Assembly (NCBI GenBank): GCA_030549205.1
Contig: JAUKTV010000001.1
Span: 3,224,001 to 3,288,000, forward strand
Direction of reading: 5' to 3'
Source of the DNA: Apiosordaria backusii
Taxonomy: Eukaryota > Ascomycota > Sordariomycetes > Sordariales > Lasiosphaeriaceae
DNA: 64,000 nucleotides
Within the stretch, counting starts at the first letter, position 1. Every line of letters starts with the position of its first letter. A program made the translations under genes and the position numbers. Below, piece by piece: positions 29,855 through 41,890 of the stretch. The notes under the pieces are model-generated. The model searched no databases. It saw nothing but the letters and a program-made list of their open reading frames with translations, and was not told the DNA's origin.

Positions 29855-30114
29855 TTCGGCTTCATTACTGTAGGAACCCAGGTAGGTCAAGCAAACGGAT
29901 GAACCGGCATGTCGAGAGAAGAGACACAAAGAGCTCGAGGGAACCTCGAGACGACATCACAATTGACTCGAAGAGTGCGGAGAAGGAATTAAAAAATGGA
30001 AGCATGTTTGTTCTGCAACTGGCCGCTACTGACAGCTGTTTTGACTCACAGCGCTTCTTGAGGACGGGAGGGGTAGAATGCAGTGAGGCCTACATCTCCA
30101 AAGCCTCGTGCTGG

Positions 30115-31509
30115 TTACACAGAAGCTTTGCTTAACCAAGGAATGTGCATATCGGCAGGCGGTATTCTATTGATTGGATTAGAAGATTGATCAAAGTATG
30201 ATTGTTGTTGCATGTACTCACTGTCCAGCGTCCAGTATCTCCTCCTGACACCCTCCCATTCGCCCTGGCCCTCCTCAGCCAGCCGCGACATGTCAACATC
30301 GATCACTTTCCACTCAACATCTAGCCCCGCATCGGCCAGATGAAGCTCGGCGACCTTGGTGTAGACATCGTAGCAAATCATGCGATCTGCGCCAAGGCCA
30401 TTGAAGAACCCGAAAATACCGTTGCTGTCCAGCAGGCCGGGAATCAACTCGGTAAAGAACAGGCGCAGTTGCGAATAGTCTTCACCAAATGTGTCAAAGT
30501 AAATGGCGTCGTATACATTGCCTTCTTGCAAAAGCTTGACGCAGACCTCTTGCCACTTCCCTTGATGAATTTTGTAGGCACCAGGCTCGGGTGCGCTTGC
30601 CTCCCAGCTTGGACCGAACTTGGAGTCTGGGCTAGAGATGTGTTCGAGAACTCCGGGGTGAGCCTCAACAATGTGGTGTTTTGCCGGCTTAGTCTCGGCG
30701 AACATGGTGTCAATGATGCCCATACCAAAGCCGATGTTGAGAATCCTCTTGCCTGGTTCCTTGCCTGGCAACAGGGCGTCAACACTTTGGCGCATGATAT
30801 CTGTTTCCCAAGCCATCATTACTCCATTGCCCTCGTCATCTACCAACTTGCCGTCCGAGTATGTCAGCTTTGAGCGCAGGTATACTTCCGAGTTGACATC
30901 GACGGCGTTGTCTTGTGGTGGCTTGAACCCTTGTGTCCTTTCCCCCACCGCTCCGTTTGTTGGTATATCGACAAGCTCAGGTGCCTCCTCTCCGTCCTCG
31001 CCCACAACAACCATTTCAGACTCCTCAGGCTCTCGATGAGCATCCTCAGCATCTTCCTCTTCCTCTTCCTCGTCATCACTTTCCAGCTCCTCATACCCTT
31101 CCAGCACCCCGAAAAGCATCTCTGCTCTGACTCCTGCATCGACGCAAAGGTTGTACAGCTCGGTCCGTCCCAGACGATGCGCCACACAGCCAGGAGTCTC
31201 ATTGCGATCGTCAACATCGTTCCAGATGCCACCCCAAAGCAAGAGTTCCTGTACTGTCTCCTTCGCCGCCGCTAGATCGGCCCCGTCATCGTCTTCGGAA
31301 GGCGGACCGCAAGATCGGATGGCGGCGTGCAAGGGCGTTTCCCCAGTCAGAGGATCCTGGCCTCTCGCCGCTTCGGGATTATCGAGGAGCTTCTTTACGG
31401 CTTCGACATCGTGCGCCCAAGCTGCTGTCAGCACTCGCTGGATTTCCGGGGGGCAGGATTCAGATATGCGGGCCGAGATGGCATCGCGCTCGGAGTCGAG
31501 GAGGATCAT
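30115..31509 (-). CDS. RMT2: arginine N-methyltransferase 2 (delta-N of arginine)
   Basis: A single exon, 464 aa. It methylates the delta nitrogen of arginine, in yeast on ribosomal protein uL11 (Rpl12). The N-terminal ankyrin-like region (DPLTGETPLHAAIRSCG, residues about 40-130) is followed by an acidic linker of Glu/Asp repeats. The SAM-binding motif RILNIGFGMGIIDTMF is near residue 255, with HHIVEAHP and YDAIYFDTFGEDY after it. The ATG at 31509 starts a full-length fungal homologue. Length is slightly above the yeast protein because of the acidic linker. Confidence 0.95.
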   Translation of the reverse strand: MILLDSERDAISARISESCPPEIQRVLTAAWAHDVEAVKKLLDNPEAARGQDPLTGETPLHAAIRSCGPPSEDDDGADLAAAKETVQELLLWGGIWNDVDDRNETPGCVAHRLGRTELYNLCVDAGVRAEMLFGVLEGYEELESDDEEEEEEDAEDAHREPEESEMVVVGEDGEEAPELVDIPTNGAVGERTQGFKPPQDNAVDVNSEVYLRSKLTYSDGKLVDDEGNGVMMAWETDIMRQSVDALLPGKEPGKRILNIGFGMGIIDTMFAETKPAKHHIVEAHPGVLEHISSPDSKFGPSWEASAPEPGAYKIHQGKWQEVCVKLLQEGNVYDAIYFDTFGEDYSQLRLFFTELIPGLLDSNGIFGFFNGLGADRMICYDVYTKVAELHLADAGLDVEWKVIDVDMSRLAEEGQGEWEGVRRRYWTLDSEYMQQQSYFDQSSNPINRIPPADMHIPWLSKASV

Positions 31510-32521
31510 GGTCTAGACTGGACGATGTTTGTATGTCGGTCAGAACGTGTGACCGGGAAAGAGCAGGAATTAGACTTCTAGGTACCAGTACCAATATCTG
31601 CTGTGATCAGGTTCTGGGAATTGCACGACCTGGTACCTAGGTACTATGCAGGCTCAAGACGGCCTATGCGATTTAGTGATTGCCCCTCCCCCTCATTGAC
31701 AATTTTTTGCGGGTCTGTGACCGCTATCGTTATCGTTATCGCGGCATGTGGTACTGGCACAGGGGCTTGTCCAGAGCAGTTTCGGTGGAACATGCTGTCT
31801 TACAAAATTGATTTGACATATCAGGGAGGTCTCTCAGAATTCGAATAAAAGACGGCCACAGTTTGGTTCATCATGGCAGCTGGATTGTATGTATCTTCTC
31901 ATCGCTGAATCTCAACGCCTTGACCGTTGACAGACGTCATTCCGACGCAAGCTCGGGACAAGCTAAGATCCACCGAATCCCTGTCCGCCGCCAAGACAGC
32001 GCCAGTCCAGCCATTCGCCAATGGCAACCGATGTTCGTGAAACGTGTGTTGACGGCACAGGTTGCTGTGCCTGTGATCGTGAGTTCCGCTGGTTACAGAT
32101 CCTCCGTTGGTCTGGCCCCAGTTGCTTCGCCAGCAGAGCGATTAGCTTTTCCATTTCTTCTGTCTTTCCCTTTCCAAAGTTTGGAATAGCTTTCACACCA
32201 GCAGAAGAGACGAAACAAAGCACACCAGGTCCCAAGGAAAACAGCCCACTGCGCCTAACTGGGCCCCTGATCCACACAGTGGAGTTCTCATTCAAGGATA
32301 CCGCTGAGAGAAGAGAAACCCTGCGCTGCTCTTCTGTTTCGGTGGCAACTGGCAACTACCACAGCAACTGTTGGTTACGTATTATATGGGTGGCCGTTTA
32401 GAAACTGCCCCGCCTGTCCATGCTGATTATCCAAGATCTCAAAACCCGACAAACCACCAAAGAATTCAACCGAAGCCGCAAACGCAATCCCAGAAGCCGC
32501 GTCCGTCCCGGCGTCGTCGTC
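31510..32521. other. divergent promoter region of RMT2 and VTC4
   Basis: About 1 kb. It contains GTTATC repeats near 31727-31740 and a possible ATG followed by a GTATGT donor at 31873-31887, but no convincing continuation. An in-frame ATG at 32420 could extend VTC4 by 34 residues. Confidence 0.4.
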
Positions 32522-34916
32522 ATGAAGTTCGGCGAACAGCTCCGATCGAGCGTCATTCGCGAATACCAATGGTACTACATTGATTATGACGGGCTCAAGG
32601 CCGACCTCAAGCGGCCCTCTGGCTCCGCGCCCGCCGTCACTGACGACAGCACGAGATCTAGCAAACAATCGCGCCGCGAATGGACAGAAGATGATGAGAG
32701 TCGCTTCATCAGTAAGCTCGAGGCCGAGCTTGAAAAGGTGCACACAAAACAACAGGTTAAGGCGATGGAGATCTCGCGTCGCATTGCCGTCGCCGAGCGT
32801 GAGGTCCGCGACGTGGTCAACCGCCTCAATGAGCGCGGGTTAAGCCCAGATGGGCCCAGCGAGGAGGAGTTCATGCTCCTCGAGGAAGAACTGAGCGACA
32901 TCATTGCCGACGTCCACGACCTCGCCAAGTTTGTGCAGCTCAACTACACGGGGTTCTACAAAATTATCAAAAAGCACGATAAATTGACGGGCTGGCACCT
33001 CAAGCCTGTCTTCGAGACCCGTCTAAAGGCGAAGCCATTTTACAAAGAGAACTACGATGCCTCGGTCGTCAAGTTGTCCAAGCTGTACGACTTGGTTCGA
33101 ACAAGAGGAAATCCCGTGAAGGGCGATAGCGCAGCCGGTGGAAGCCAGGCCAGTTTCATTCGGAATACTACCAAATACTGGGTGCATCCTGACAACGTAA
33201 CGGAGCTCAAGTTGATCATTTTGAAGCACTTGCCCGTCCTAGTGTTTAATGCGAGCAAAGAGTTCGAGGCCGCGGATTCAGCCATCACATCCATCTACCT
33301 CGACAACCCCGACACATGGGAGCTATACGAGGGCCGCCTAAAAAAGACCGAAGGAGCTGAGGCGATTCGGCTGCGTTGGTACGGCGGGATGCAAAACGAG
33401 ACAATTTTTGTCGAGCGCAAAACCCACAGAGAAGACTGGACGGGCGAGAAGTCAGTAAAGGCCCGTTTTGCCATCAAGGAAAAGAACGTCAACGCCTACC
33501 TGCGCGGCGAGCTCTTGCCTGCCGCCATTTTTGAGAAGGCGAGAAAGGAGGGCAAGAAGTCAGAGAAGGCTATTGCCGAAGACGAAAGATTAGCCAAGGA
33601 GATCCAATGGTCGGTCTTGAAAAAGGGATACCAGCCGGTCTGTCGATCTTTCTACCACCGCACAGCTTTCCAGTTGCCTGCCGATGCCAGAGTCCGTATC
33701 TCACTGGATACTGAACTTTGCATGATTCGGGAAGACAACCTGGACGGCGTCACACGCTCAGACGGCAACTGGAGGCGCACGGATATTGGCATCGACTATC
33801 CGTTCTCACAGCTCCCACCCGGCGACATTGAGAGGTTTCCCTACGCGGTTCTCGAGGTCAAGCTTCAGACACAGCACGGCCAAGAACCCCCCGATTGGGT
33901 ACGTCAGCTGATTTCTAGCCACTTGGTCGAAGCTGTGCCCAAATTCTCCAAGTTCATCCACGGTGTTGCCTCACTTTTCCCCGACAGGATACACCTGCTT
34001 CCATACTGGATGCCTCAGATGGACGTCGACATTCGGAAGCCAGCAAGCCACGACTTTGGTATTAAGAGAACAGAGCATTCGGCCACGACGTCTACATCAG
34101 ATGATGAGGAGGAAGAGGACTCGGATTATGAGGGCGCAGGAACAGGAAGCCGCAACGGAGAGTCTAGTGGACAGGGCGCCGCTGCTCGGAACGGTCGGGC
34201 CCTCCTGGCATCCGATGTGGAGGACCAAACTGCCGCCCGCCCCGTCAACGACGACGTATATCTCTACGACTCGGACGATGAGGATGATGAGGATAGGTTA
34301 GCAGAGGCCAGAAGAGTCGGTGGTTGGACCTACTACCAGACCCTCGCTTCAACCACGGCAAACACCGTTATGCATGCTTTGTGGACGGCCCTGAAACTTA
34401 TCATTCCACGTCCTCGGGCGACGACGGTGCCTCGCAATTCGAGACTCGAGTCACTTTTGGGGACGGGCGAGATTCAACAAAAGAGGTTCAAGGCGCCCAA
34501 GGGCAAGAAGATCTATGTTCCTGTTCGAGTGGAACCCAAGGTCTATTTTGCGGCGGAAAGGACCTTCCTGGGCTGGGTAAGTTCTCATCATTCTTTAGTC
34601 GATCACAAACACACTTGCTAACAAATAACAGCTTGAATACTCGATTTACATTGGCACTATCGCTGTGACACTGCTCAACTTTAGCACCAAACGAGGCGAC
34701 AAGGCCTCGTTCATTGCCGCCGGCGCATTTACGTTCCTAGCAGTAATGTCGCTTTGCTACGCCGTGGTCACATACCTCTACCGCAGCAGCGCCATCCGCA
34801 CTCGCACGCCGGCGAGATACTACGACAAGGTGGGGCCGACGGTGTTGTGTGCGGCCTTGTTTGTGGCGGTTGCGTTGAATTTTGCATACGAGGGGACGAG
34901 CAGGTCAATGTGGTGA
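32522..34916 (+). CDS. VTC4: vacuolar transporter chaperone 4, polyphosphate polymerase
   Basis: Exons are 32522-34576 and 34632-34916 (779 aa). It is the catalytic subunit of the VTC complex, making polyphosphate from ATP and moving it into the vacuole. The SPX domain starts at MKFGEQL and ends with the Lys-rich helix KIIKKHDKLTGW; it senses inositol pyrophosphates. The polymerase tunnel domain has RLRWYGG and FVERKTHREDWTGEKSVKARF (near residue 295), YHRTAFQ and YAVLEVKLQ, keeping basic residues that distinguish VTC4 from VTC2/3. A long acidic linker precedes three C-terminal membrane segments encoded by exon 2. The ATG at 32522 was preferred over 32420 because SPX proteins begin at MKFG. 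Confidence 0.95.
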
Positions 34917-35735
34917 ATCTTATCTCAACAGGTTGTAAGATGCCAAAACTCAATTGTATTTTGGATAATGGGAAGGGAATTTTGTATAAGTAGGTAGTCA
35001 GAGTGTTTTTGTCGGCGAGCATAAGAGAGCGATGCATAGTTTTTCCGGTTGAACGGGCATAGAATGCAGTCAGCCCAAGCATAGCATAACCTCACACATT
35101 CAAGGACTTTGAACAACTGAGTCGGCGATGAGACGTGGACATGGTCATTGAGAGTGCCCCTTCTCCACCGGCCAGCATCGGGGATCAACGGATATGACTT
35201 GGGCGGGAGGTTCGGCCTCCACTTTAGGAGCCCCTCTTTTTGCCAGAGTGTGTGCGTGTCGTACTGTAGCTCTCAAGGCAATAACGATGGTGTGTAATTG
35301 GTGAAGTTGAAAGGGAGGGTTTCGGGGCTGAAAGTCAGCGCGGGATTTTAGCTGTCGTATCAAAGAACTTGGGCGGGATACTCCGTGGAGGTTCAAACAA
35401 TACAATCCGCCATCCCCGATGTCGTGCTTTGTGACTAACCCGTTCTCAGAGCCGTTGCGGCGGTTCCAGCCCCTCGGGCCAGGGCCGTGTGCCGAATCTG
35501 GGGTATTTCATGAAGTGTAAGCGAAGTCGGACGTGACTTATCAATTTAGGTAGTTCTTGAATTACATCTTATCTTCGGAAATTTACTGGTAACGGTTGCT
35601 GTTTTCATGCTTGGGTGTATAAACAGGTACCTTCCCTAATTCTTCATACTCACTTACAATCTTACTTTTACTTACATCTAAATTGAACCTCATCTCAGAA
35701 GCAAATCCTACACATCCTACACAGAGAGAGGCAAA
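34917..35735. other. intergenic region with TATA box for the downstream gene
   Basis: 819 bp between VTC4 and the cystathionine gamma-synthase gene. TATAAA at 35618-35623 lies about 113 bp before the next ATG. No other feature is recognised. Confidence 0.4.
35618..35623 (+). promoter_or_regulatory. TATAAA box upstream of cystathionine gamma-synthase
   Basis: TATAAA sits about 113 bp before the ATG at 35736, followed by a pyrimidine-rich leader, as is common for fungal promoters. Confidence 0.5.
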
Positions 35736-37642
35736 ATGCCCGTCAAGGTCGTCACCACAGAACTAGGGCACTCCCTTCCGCCAGAACAACCCCATAACAT
35801 CACCTTTCACATTCCCGGATGGGAGACCGCTAAAGCCCTCCGCCGAGGTGACCCAAATCTTTTATCTAAACTCAGTTCAATCTACCCTCGATTCGGGCCA
35901 TGGTGTGAAGTTCGCCAAGTACGTCCCCCTCCCCTCCCCCTTTTCACCCACCTATATTCTAACCATCCCCCAGCTCTCCACCGCCCTCCACAAAGCCCTC
36001 TCCCTCCCAGAAACCTACGGCCTCATCCTCTTCGTCCACCCAGACTCCTTCACCACCGCGCAGCGCTACTCCTCCGACGCCAAATGGCGCAAACCAGAGC
36101 ACGTCGTCCCCCTAGCCGACCTCTGGTTCCGCGTAGTCGAGATTCCCATCTCCGACTCTGGCTCCGTACGGCTGTACATCACCGCCTTCCCCAGCAAACA
36201 CGCCCCAGGAGTAGTAGGCACCTGGCAAAACTACGGCTGCGGCATCTCCTCCCGCCTCGCCGCCGCTTGTCTCGCCCACCTTGACAAACTCACCATCCTC
36301 CCCTTCACCGCCACGGGGCAAGACGACGTCTCCCTCCCCAACCTCCCAGAACCAACTTACCTCCCCTAACCCCCGCCCACTCCGATCTCAAATCCCGAAT
36401 CGTCGAACTCGCCCAACGCGCCGCTATCGACCCTGCCAAGTCTGCTTTACTCAAACCCGACAATGTCTTCCTCTACCCAACAGGCATGGCCGCCATTTGG
36501 CGGTTACACAACGCCCTCATCACCCTCCGCCCAGAAGGGCAAATTCTCGTCTTGGGGAGCGTGTTCCACAACAGTTATCACCTATTCGAAGAGTCCCTCA
36601 ACGGGATGAAGCACTTCGGTCGGTGCGATGCTACTTCCAACTTGTTCGATGAATTAGAAGCATACCTAGAAAAGGAAAAGAACCAGGGGAGAAAACCAGC
36701 GTATTGCTTCGCCGAGTTCCCCTCGAATCCAATTTTGGTTTCGGTTGATCTAATCAGACTACGAAAACTGGTACATACCTTACCCCTTGCCTTGCCCTTC
36801 TGTTCTGTTGCGGTGCTAACAGGATGTGTGTGTTCAGGCGGATAAACACGACTTCCCCATCATACTAGACGACACAATCGGCTCCTTCGCCAACATCGAC
36901 GTCCTCCCCGTCGCAGACGTGATCGTAACCTCCATCACCAAATCCCTCTCCGGGTACGCCAACGTATGTCCTCCCCCCCCCCCCCCCCCCTAGCCCTTCC
37001 CACCCCCCTATACTAACTCTGTTGATGTCAAAGTGCATGGGCGGCTCCCTCCTCCTTCCCCCACCTCCCCCTATTTCCCCCCCTCTCCCCCATTTTGACT
37101 TCCACATTCAAAAACGAATACTTCCCCCCGACGCCTCCATCCTCCTCCAAAACTCCCAATCCTACCTCACCCGCTCAACAACCCTAAACTCCAACGCCCA
37201 CTCCCTAGCAACCTACCTCCACTCCCAGGCTCAATCCCCCCTCTCCCCAGTAAAAGCAGTCCTCTACCCTCCCTTCCTAGACACGAAACCAAACTACGAC
37301 GCTTTCATCCGTCCCCCCACTCCCGACTTCCCCCACCCAGGGTACGGCTGCCTCCTCGCAGTAGACTTTGAATCCCTCGACCTGGCAAAGACATTCTACG
37401 ACAACCTGGCGGTCTACCACGGCCCCCACCTTGGGGCGCACTTGACTCTCGCCTTCCCATTCAACGACGCCATCTGGGGCGTCGAGCCCGAAGCGGCAGA
37501 GTACCTCAAGACTTTTGGGGCGAATCCAGAACAGGTCCGGATATCAGTGGGATTAGAGTCAGAGGAGGAGTTGTTGGATACGTTTAAATACGCTGTGAAC
37601 AAGGCAGCGGAAGAAAAGAAACGGTTGGAGGCTCAAAAGTAA
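35736..37642 (+). CDS. cystathionine gamma-synthase-like PLP enzyme, with an apparent frameshift
   Basis: Exons are 35736-35918, 35974-36770, 36838-36963 and 37034-37642. It joins O-acetylhomoserine (or a related ester) and cysteine to cystathionine in methionine synthesis. The Cys/Met-metabolism fold is shown by YPTGMAAIWRLHNAL, ILDDTIGSFANIDVL and the PLP-lysine in SITKSLSGYAN (near residue 362), followed by MGGS. The second exon is one base short: after PEPTYLP a TAA (36367-36369) interrupts the frame, and one extra C in the C4 run 36363-36366 leads into HSDLKSRIVELAQRA. No GT-AG intron fits. The third intron contains C18. The protein is otherwise full length. Confidence 0.85.
36973..36990 (+). 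repeat. C18 homopolymer within an intron
   Basis: Eighteen consecutive C lie within the third intron of the cystathionine gamma-synthase gene. On the minus strand this is G18, prone to quadruplex formation and sequencing error. Confidence 0.9.
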
Positions 37643-37821
37643 AGAGAAAAAACTAAAAGACGAACAAATTCAAAGGGTGGTTAATTCAACGTCTAAACTG
37701 CTCTGTGTCTGTAATCAACCAACTGAAATCATTTGCTCTCTCTTCAATAACCCATCTCTGTATCCCCTGCACGCCTTTCCAAACTTGACCTCTTCTCTCT
37801 TCATAACAAAACATGGGGAGC

Positions 37822-39481
37822 CTACTGAAAGTTCTCCGGGTGCAAAATCCCATGCATATTCCCTTTCTTCACCCTCTCCAAAGTCAATGCCGCAATCAAG
37901 GCAGCTCCGACACCGCTTCCATCCTCAGCAGCCAAAATCTCAATCGGGTCGTCATCATTGGGATCCGCCTTTGCAGGCCAGTCGAGAATCTCACGGAGAG
38001 CCGCCGCACCGCGCTTCTTAAAGTGAGGGTACTTATTAAAGACAGACCCGTCAGCACCAACGTGGCACTCTTGATATCCTTTCTTCTTGCTAATGGCAGC
38101 AACGCCGCAGGCAGAAAGACGGGCGGCACGAGTACCAATTAGCTCGGCGGCACGGCGAATAAGTTCGAGCTCCGAGATGTTGGGGTCAATGCCGAGCTGG
38201 TTTTGGAAGAGTTCGCGGGTCTCTGACAGGTTCTCGTAGGGATCACTGCACTGTTGTTAGTCCCCAAATACAAAGTAGATTTTGTGAAACAAACATACTC
38301 CTCAATGGCCGAAAGGAAAGACGAGTCAAGAGTGTATGGCCTCCGCAGCTTCCCAATGTTCTGTCCGGCAAAGATGTTGACATCATGGTTGTCGTGCAGG
38401 TCGACCATGATCAAGCGGAAGATCTCTCCCAAGTACAACCCCGCAATCATCTTCTCAAACGCCTGCTGGCCGGGACGGGGTGAGTCGTTGTCGATCGATT
38501 CGTCATAGGGAGTCCGTGGGAGCACCTTGTGCTCATTGTCGAAAGCTCCCCACTCGCAGTTGATGGCCATGGGGGTGTCAGGAGGGAGGTTGAGGTGGGC
38601 AAGCTTGGGAATCGACCCGCAGTCCTCCATGTAGGCAGCATTGCAACCGGTGCCAAATATACAACCAATCTTCATCTTAGTGTCGGTGTATGCAGAGGCA
38701 ATGAGGGTGCCGGTGGTATCGTTGATGAGAGCAGTAAGCTTGATTGGTACGCCCTGGTACAAGTCAGCGAATAGCACCCTCCCTCAATCGTTTCAAAACG
38801 TACCCGCTCTTGGAGGGCTTTCTCAAACATGGGGACAACATTGTTACCCTCAACGCCGTCAATATCAAAACCCTTGGTCCACCGCTGAAGAATGCCCTCA
38901 TCAATGTAGTTTTGAGTGGCAGGATAGGAAAAGGTGAAACCGAGAGGAATCTTGTCGAGCTTGGAGACGTCGCCGTGGTGAGTCTCAATGAACTGCAACA
39001 AACACTCGGCAATGTATTCCCACAGGTCCTCAGCCACACCCGTCTTGAGCTCCTCGGGCATGCGGTACTTGGATTGGATAATGTCGAATTCCGACTTTTG
39101 CTCCGTCAAGGTGATTTGGCAAACGCGCAGATTGGTACCGCCCATGTCAAGAGCGATAAAAGTGCCGGTTTCATAGCCAGTGGGAAAGGACATGACCCAT
39201 GTTGGGTTCATGGGCTTTGGAGTATTAGCCGTAAATTCTACCCAACATTGCCTCTTGATAAACTTACAATGGTCCCGCCCTCCTTGCTAAGACCTGTGGT
39301 CTTATGTTAGTGAAGACCCGATAAACACTGGATTAGGAAAAGAAATACCCTTTTCGAGCTCATGGACAAAGTGGTCAGTAATCTGTTTGAGCTTTGTCGT
39401 ATCAACCGTGAACAGCTCCTCAAGGCGCTTAATTTCCTTGAGCAGGTCCTTGGGGACATCGACAAACGAGCCTGATGACAT
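37822..39481 (-). CDS. hexokinase
   Basis: Exons are 39481-39349, 39293-39268, 39214-38804, 38753-38299 and 38245-37822 (482 aa). It phosphorylates glucose and other hexoses at C6 with ATP at the entry to glycolysis. Motifs are LDMGGTNLRVCQI (phosphate 1), LGFTFSYPATQNYIDEGILQRWTKGF (sugar-binding), LINDTTGTLIA (catalytic Asp), IFGTGCNAAY (phosphate 2) and GADGSVFNKYPHF. The second exon is only 26 nt; all five exons join in frame. Sugar-binding residues appear intact, unlike regulatory hexokinase-like proteins of some fungi. Confidence 0.95.
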
Positions 39482-40645
39482 GGTTAGTTAAGAAGCACGG
39501 AACAAGAGCGCACAGGCCTTGCCCTCTCGGCTGGACAGAGAGCTTTTGCTGGAAAGAATATGGTGGTGTCGGTAGGCGTGGCTCTTTGACAGAGGAATCG
39601 GGTGATGCTGGTTGACGTTTTCGGGGTTGACCAGGGACCTCATGCCGAAGGAAGAAATGACTCAGGTACTTATTTGTACGCCTAGGTTGCAGACTGGGTA
39701 CCTAATGCAGGCCAGAGTAGGGGTGGAATATAGCGATTCGTAAAAAGGGTACTTAAGGAAGAAATATGCCAAGGCAGAGCAGGGTGGAGAAATGCTGGTA
39801 AGCCTGATCGGATAGGTTGGTGTTGGTGTAGGAGCATGCAGAAAGGCCAGGAGAGTGAGTGATGTCACCCGGATGGTTTCCTTTCCATTGCTATCACGCA
39901 TGGGGTCTTGACACAACCGTGATTTCCGCCTCGCCTCTTCCCGGGTGGCACGCACGCGACACGGCACCGACTTCGGGAGCACTTGGGGGAGGAGCCACTT
40001 GGTCATCCGAGTATACATCAGACGGATGGCAGGAGCGATTGTGCCTGACAGCACCTCAAAAACATGTATTCCCCGCCATTTGATAATTCCATTCATTCAA
40101 TAGAACAACAGGCAGCAATGAACAAAGCCGAGAGGGGTTGTGTTGGGCAAAGGGAGCTGCCCTGTTGGTCGGGTTGGAGATTGCAACTTTACGTACCAGT
40201 GCCCTTTCTTGGAGGAGGAGTTTTGGGACCAAGACCAACCATTTTTGCTGCTGTTTGGCGTTATATATGAGACTGATGATTTCTGAGGCTTCTGAACTCT
40301 TGACTTCGCTTTCTGTTAACTCTATCGCGAAAAGGTGCTGACTGAGATCCGAGGCGGTGACGGCGATGTCCTGTTGTCCCCACGATTGCTGCTGGCAGGG
40401 GCTAGCTACCCCGCGGTGACGGCCCAACGAGCGCTGACCTCATAGCACCCCCACACCCCCACAGTGGCATTTCCAGGTTCGATATCTTGATGGGTTAGGG
40501 TTGTTGACTGACTGATATGGTGATGACAAGACCAAATTGAAACCTCTACAACATTACGTCTGTCACATCCTCAGAATGCAAAGCTCTAGTTAGAGAATCG
40601 TAGTTTTTTGATATCTCATTCTGCTTGGAATGACCACGGAGATGG
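39482..40645. other. intergenic region upstream of hexokinase
   Basis: About 1.16 kb between hexokinase and the phosphotransferase-fold gene. Short frames on both strands have no recognisable domain. No gene is supported. Confidence 0.4.
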
Positions 40646-41890
40646 CTAGCCCAGCACGTCCGCAATGACTTCGTTCTCTAGTTTGTCGAAATCATCAGCC
40701 GACATCTCAGGAAGCGGTCCTTCAGCATCACATCTCCAGCCAACATACGGATCCTCGTCGCGAGATAACTGCATTATCTTTCTGTAGTGTCTGAGAATAT
40801 GAGCCCCGACGTTTCTACCGGAAGAGAGCATCTGTTGCTGGGACTCGAAGAGGAGGAGCATGGCTCGCGAGAGCGACACCTGCGACGGAGATCGAGGCAC
40901 AATTCTCTGTAGTCCTTCTTTGAGGAGAAAGTAAAAGGAAAGATGGCGGTGCCCGGTGCCCAAGTAAGTATCTTGCAAGCTTAGCTGATACGAGGGTGGG
41001 TAGAAGCCAGCAAGTTCCCAGTCGATGAGAGCAGCAAGCTCGTATTTCGTTTGTCCACCAGGAGCCTCAACAGCTCGGACCATAATGTTTCGAGGCTCTA
41101 GGTCATTATGGCAAAAAACAGCTTCTTTCGACCTTTCGGCGAGTTAGCCAACATGTCTCAACGATATGCATGGACACACTTACCACTCCTCCATATCGGC
41201 GTCGCCGACTGTGGCCGAGCCAACCTCTTCATATTCGGATTCGATCACAAGTCGCCTCGGATTATCCATGGGTCTAGTGGTGTGGAATGGCTTCTTCAAC
41301 TGGAATTGCTGTTCCATAGAAGACAGCAAAGAGCGCCCGTCAATCAGGAGTCCTGTTGAGGGTCCTCCAAGAACAGCATTGGCGAGCTTTTCTCTGCTCT
41401 CCTCGCCAAGTGAGATCTGAAGAAGGTTTTGGGCTTTCCAGTCGGAAATTTCGACAGATTGTAGTTCAGAAAGCACCTTGACAATGGTGTTGACGACAGA
41501 CCTCCGGTTTGTGTCAGCCATCAGCTCCCAGGCGTCCTCCAAGGTGACTCCTTCGATAAACTCCAGCACAGAAAACTGGAATTCTCTGCCCTTCTCATTG
41601 GCTGCTTTACCGGCGTCCAAGGTCTCTGGGACAAAATCCGGGATGCACAATGCGGCTATCTCTTGCATGGCAGCAACCATGAAAAATGTGGCTGCTTGGT
41701 TGTTTAAGGCCTCCAGGCGTACGATGCATGAATAGCACCCATTACTGAGCGCGTTCGGTACTGTAGCTTTGAAGACACACTTGTCCCAGTTGTTCAGGAT
41801 GATCGATACCGACAACGGCTGGTTGTGGGCGAAGATACGCCGGAGGAGACTGTCGTCAGGGACCACATCGCGACCTTGAGGATCAGCCAT
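40646..41890 (-). CDS. aminoglycoside-phosphotransferase-fold (APH) kinase-like protein
   Basis: Exons are 41890-41184 and 41132-40646 (397 aa). The APH/choline-kinase-like fold is identified by FCHNDLEPRNIMV, carrying the catalytic Asp and the metal-binding Asn, followed by ALIDWELAGFYPP in the place of the DxD/DxE metal motif. The N-terminal lobe includes QFSVLEFIEGVTLEDAW, the hinge. Fungi have many such proteins with unknown small-molecule substrates. It is not evidence of antibiotic resistance. The ATG at 41890 gives the usual length; upstream in-frame sequence has no ATG. Confidence 0.85.

Noticed and set aside
31873..32401. Small spliced gene beginning ATGGCAGCTGG with a GTATGT donor
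   Set aside because: The continuation after the best acceptor has no recognisable protein pattern in any frame. Transcript data would be needed.
32420..32521. VTC4 start at the upstream in-frame ATG (34 extra residues)
   Set aside because: SPX proteins begin at the MKFG sequence encoded from 32522. The extra part is basic and unlike the family.
40646..41890. Antibiotic resistance gene
   Set aside because: The APH fold is widespread in fungi with other substrates; nothing indicates aminoglycoside activity.
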